Origin: Ampullaceana balthica
Lineage: Eukaryota > Mollusca > Gastropoda > Lymnaeidae
Direction of reading: 5' to 3'
DNA length: 64,000 nt
NCBI GenBank assembly: GCA_944989445.1
Contig: CALYLW010001085.1
Location: 356,694-420,693, forward strand
The translations under genes and the position numbers were made by a program. Below, piece by piece: positions 48,601-54,600 of this stretch. The notes under the pieces were generated by a model. It saw only the letters and a program-made list of their open reading frames with translations, was not told the DNA's origin and did no database searches. How positions within the stretch are numbered: the stretch's first letter is position 1; every line of letters starts with the position of its first letter.

Positions 48601-51600
48601 AGGAAAAATTATTTTTAATTTAAGGAGTTTTCTAGGAACTTAAATGATTTTTTCTTCAAATTCTTGGAAATTTCCAAAAATTCTCAATTTTCAGGAGACT
48701 TAATACATTAAGTGATTGAGTAATTGGAAATAAGTGAATTATTTTTCTATCTTATACTTTTGTACATGATATTATCTCGTTAAATTATTTTATTTTGAAG
48801 CTCAAAATTATTTCTATCTTTAATTTTTTAGAAAAGAACATTCAATTACCTTTACGTATACAATACTTGGGGTCTACCTTTTTATGAAAATCTCAGGATT
48901 CAGATTTGACTGTTTTAAAGTGTATTTGTTTTTGTTCCTTGTGTGATAGTCAGTAGAATAGAAACTATAAACCCCAGAAGTTAAAGAGTTAATTTCTCAA
49001 TGTTGTATCAGCAGTTTTTTTGAGGGGGTGACTTGTTGACTAATGTTGCAGTGTCCTAGGTCTGGTACCCGGGTTCCCGTTGACAGGTCTAGCGACTCGC
49101 TATCATTGACTAATGTTGCAGTCTCCTAGGTCTGGTACCCAGGTTCCCGTTGACAGGCCTAGCGACTCGCTATCATTGACTAATGTTGCAGTGTCCTAGG
49201 TCGGGTACCCAGGTTCCCGTTGACAGGCCTAGCGACTCGCTATCATCGACTAAGGCTGCAGTCGCCTAGGTCGGGTACCCGGGTCCCCGTTGACAGGCCT
49301 AGCGACTCGCTATAATTGACTAATGTTGCAGTGTCCTAGGTCGGGTACCCAGGTTCCAGTTGACAGGCCTAGCGACTCGCTATCATTGACTAAGGCTGCA
49401 GTGTCCTAGGTCGGGTACCCGGGTTCCCGTTGACAGGCCTAGCGACTCGCTATCATTGACTAATGCTGAAGTGTTCTAGGCCTTACCTGCACCCTTGCCC
49501 TTCCCAGCACGCCACCTCCAATGGACTGGTTAGCGAAGTCTACCTGATGGGGGAAACAATCCAAATTGAAAACATTTCATTCAACCTTAAGGAATATAAC
49601 AAAACCTATCTGAACAACATTATATTTAAGCCCCCTGGATCATTTTACTATATCCTTAATATTATTCTGGAAGCCCTAACATGTAAACAAGAGGCCAGTA
49701 TATCTGAACAACATTATATTTAAAAAAAAACAGCTGTTAATATGTGTAGCATAATTGTATACCTGTATGACCTCTGGACCACTGTCTTCTATGACACCCT
49801 GAGGAAAGACCTTGACAGAACAAAGGTTCATCTCACACTGGGCCAACTCATCAAACTTGAGGATCCAGGTGGGTGTTACGACCTGAGACAGGGAATATAA
49901 AGGTGGGTGTTATGACCTGAGACAGGGAATATAAAGGTGGGTGTTACGACCTGAGACAGGGAAATATAAAGGTGGGTGTTATGACCTGAGACAGGGAATA
50001 TAAAGGTGGGTGTTATGACCTGAGACAGGGAAATATAAAGGTGGGTGTTATGACCTGAGACAGGGAAATATAAAGGTGGGTGTTATGACCTGAGACAGGG
50101 AAATATAAAGGTGGGTGTTATGACCTGAGACAGGGAATATAAAGGTGGGTGTTATGACCTGAGACAGGGAATATAAAGGTGGGTGTTATGACCTGAGACA
50201 GGGAATATAAAGGTGGGTGTTATGACCTGAGACAGGGAATATAAAGGTGGGTGTTACAACCTGAGACAGGGAAATATAAAGGTGGGTGTTATGACCTGAG
50301 ACAGGGAATATAAAGGTGGGTGTTATGACCTGAGACAGGGAATATAAAGGTGGGTGTTATGACCTGAGACAGGGAAATATAAAGGTGGGTGTTATGACCC
50401 GAGACAGGGAAATATAAAGGTGGGTGTTACGACCTGAGACAGGGAAATATAAAGGTGGGTGTTACGACCTGAGACAGGGAAATATAAAGGTGGGTGTTAC
50501 GACCTGAGACAGGGAATATAAAGGTGGGTGTTACGACCTGAGACAGGGAATATAAAGGTGGGTGTTACGACCTGAGACAGGGAAATATAAAGGTGGGTGT
50601 TACGACCTGTGACAGGGAAATATAAAGGTGGGTGTTACGACCTGAGACAGGGAATATAAAGGTGGGTGTTACGACCTGAGACAGGGAAATATAAAGGTGG
50701 GTGTTACGACCTGAGACAGGGAAATATAAAGGTGGGTGTTACGACCTGAGACAGGGAAATATAAAGGTGGGTGTTACGACCTGAGACAGGGAAATATAAA
50801 GGTGGGTGTTACGAACCGAGACAGGAAAATGAAAAGTTGGGTGTTACGACCTGAGACAGGGAAATATAAATATTTTAAACCAGCGTAGATTAAAAAAGTT
50901 CAAGAAAAATAAATGTCACTCAGTGGACAGAAAGGTGAAAAAGAACCAGTGGACAGACAGGTGGAGACCACTGTCCCATCAGTTCATGTACAATGTACTT
51001 AAAGAAAAAAATGCCAAACAAATATTGTTATTTCAGTTTTATGCGGAACTATCGCCTCGGTAAATAGTGCCCACTCAAATAACCAAATATCTAAAAATAT
51101 CTTTAAAAATACAATTATGGAATTCGAAAAATATCAAGATTTGTTTACTTATAAATTGTTAAAAATATTACAATTGTAACATAATTATATAAATTAATAA
51201 TTTGAAATTATAAAGATATAAAGTTAATAAAATAATTTTCTAAGACAATTTCGTGTTTACTTCTAGCGACTAGCACCACAGCCCCATATGTACTAAAAAA
51301 TTTAAACTGTTTAAATATCGAATAAAATAATAAAATAAATTCAAATTTAAGTAAATATAATAACTAAAATTAGCAGCTACTAACAGTTACAAATTAATAA
51401 GTTACATATTAACAGGAGAAACCAAATTTACAAGTAATATATAATGAATTTATTGATTTAAATTTTAATAAATTAATAATCCATTCTTTAAAGATGATCT
51501 GTTATGGAATTAATTCAATAATATTAGGGGTGCGGAAATTATCGATTAAGCTCTCGATTAATCGTTAAATTTTTTTAATAGATTAAAAATATTTTAATCG

Positions 51601-54600
51601 ATAAAAATTCGATTAAAATTAAAGAAAATATTTATAATATTTTGTAAAAATTTTATTAATAAATAATTAATTATTTATAATAATTTACATATTTTTTTAC
51701 GTACAAACATCTCCCGCGTAATATTAACATTAATTTTATTAATTTATGTGTACCGGCAGACTTAAACTAAACATGGCTGACGGCATTAGCGCAGGGAAAC
51801 AGGGGAAATAACTCAATAAAATAAATAAAAATGTCAATTACCTGTTTTTTGTTACTTCCCTTGAAATGTTCAGTTTAATGACGTCATAAATTTCTATTTT
51901 TGGCTTTAATCGAAATTATCGATTAATTAATTGATATTTTTTCAAAAGTTAACGATTAAATTTAAATTAATCCATAACAGCCCTAAATAATATACTTAAT
52001 TTAGACGGCTAAACCCTGCACAGTTGATTATATTAAATAGCGTAATGTACCGTGTGCAGTATTGTTGTCCCTGGCAACCTTTACTATTCATTCTACCTCA
52101 TTGTGACTCCTACTACTACTATGTCTTCAATAGTTTCATTCATCAGTTGTAGCCGTGTGCAAAAACTATTTAGCCATTGGTCAGTGTTGTTAAATTAATT
52201 AGTCCTGAGCCAAAGTTGAAGGTTCAAAAGGAGTTCCTAATATTATTGTACATAATTTACAGAGAACAGTTCACATTGTCATATGTAGGTCATGATAGTT
52301 GTGTGAACTGAACTTGTAAACACAACATAAACTTAGTTTAAAGATAAATTTTAATGTTAATACAAACTGAAACGATTTATTGATATAGAATATTTTTAAA
52401 AGAAAATAAAGAAATAATAATTTTATTTACAGCATTGATCCTGAAAATAAAATCATTATTAAAACGAGAGATAAAGTGCGTGACGCGAACAGCAGAATTT
52501 AGGTCAGAAAATGTGGAGGAAAAATGCATAGGGCAGGGGATTGGGACATATTGAACCTCAATTTAAAAATTCATAACTTTAAAACTGCAAATCCTAAAAA
52601 TATAATTTTGGTGTTAAAATTTACTTAAAAATCAGCTCTATTCAAATACACCTAGTAATCAATTTAAAAAAAAACTTCTTTACCAAAGTGCCTACATAAT
52701 ATCTTTGCATGAAGAGTGTAGACGGTGGTTAAGTAAACAATAAAAAATACAGTCAATAATAATTTAATAAACGAAACTGAATACCTGAAATTAAATATTA
52801 TTTGTAGAAAATGTGAAAGCTAAATACAAGGTGATTATGGTTTTGCGAAATAAAGCAACAGCTAATCGTATTCAAAACCGAATTTAATTCGGATTTCCCA
52901 TTTTCGTTTAACAACCCAAGTACTCTGATTCGCACCCAGATCCGGCAAATGGTACATCTAACTATTCGGATTTGGTACCCGGTAGAAAATGCCTACCCGT
53001 TGGTCCCACCTTAGACCCGACTCCCCAAATTCTCAACAGCTCAGTCAAAAGGATTCTCTTCTAAATCTCTTAACTGGATACATGCGATATGATACAATTG
53101 ACTTTGACAACCCAGGTCAGAATCTAAAGGTACTTTCAAAAACTTTATTCCAGCTGGTCTGCTCGGTGTATTAATCAGCTGGTGTCATATTACTTCTTCA
53201 TCACATTTGGGATCTAAAGCTTTGTTAGTTCCTTTGCTATCACACCCGTTCAGCCACCAACTAACCAAACCAGTCTTTATACACCGGCCAAAAAAAATAA
53301 AGAACCAAATAAAAAAAATAAAAAATTGAATTCAGTATAGTAGTTACCTTTCTGGTAAAAACAATATTGCCAGTTATTGTCATTCCTCTTTCAACGACAC
53401 ATTCAAAATAATGCAGTATGCAGCGCAGCTTGGACACTTGAGACGGTCTGAAATATGTCACAAGGAATGTAAGTTTACATGGGAAATTTGAAATGAACAC
53501 TACAACATATCGTCATCACATATATATGACCTAAGTAAGTTGATTCTCAATTAATAAAATGCATTTGAACATAAATCTACTTTTTTAACATTTAGTATTA
53601 ACAAAATAATGACAAGATAAATATAAATTATCTTAATCTTTGATTTATGCTTTAATGCAAGACTCCTTATAAAAGATATGTATAAATCTTGTATATACAT
53701 ATATTTTCATAAGAAGAGGAACGCCTTCACTTTTTCATTCGGAAATAAATATTTAAAAAAAAAGTATAGTGAAGGTAAATCTTGTTTAAAAGGTTGCATA
53801 ATACAGGTTACCACTTGTAAATAGATTTTTTTAAAAACATGTGTAACTTACAACTGGAGGTGCTTGAAAAATGTGGTGAAGTTGACAATATTCATATTAG
53901 ATGTGATCTCCCTATTTCTCTCCGGGAACAAACACAGGAAAAAACATGCGACAACCGAGCCGACAAACTGCCTGGACAATGATGTGCTGCCTCCTGCACA
54001 AATTTAAAAAGAAGGGATCAGAGAAATGGACAAAAAAGATAAATGTATAACGCTGCACTTAAATGACCATATTAAGTAAATATAAAATTTTGTAGTATTT
54101 TTTTTCAAACTGAAAATATAATGGCTTCCCAGTAAGCAGTACATGCGCCCCCCCCCAGTGGGTGGAAAGTTTTCAATATTTTTTTTGTTTGGTTGGGAAT
54201 AAAGGTGGGAGGGTTGTGAAAACAAATTAATGACAAGAACAGAGAATATTGGACTTTTAATTTATGATATTTGTTTGAGAGACTTATTAAACAGCTTGTA
54301 CTGGGTGAGACTTGGGCAACCAGTTTGTATAATGTGAGACTTAGTCAAATAGCTTGCATTGGCTGTGAGAGTTAGTGCAGATTACAGAAGATGTCGGGAA
54401 ACAATTGATAGTAAAATACTTTTTCTGCGAAAATGACCAAGTAAAAATTAAATGTTTGTGAAACCCCACAATGGGGCAAATCTCTTCATTTATAATTATA
54501 AATGCTACATTATTAACTTTTTTTATTCAAACACTATTGAATAATTTTGTACTGCTTGCCTTTATGATCCTAAAAATTGAATGCATGAAAACTAACAGCT

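Noticed and set aside
49046..50868. CRISPR-like arrays
   Set aside because: Directly adjoining repeats with no unique spacers, in an animal intron; they are minisatellites.
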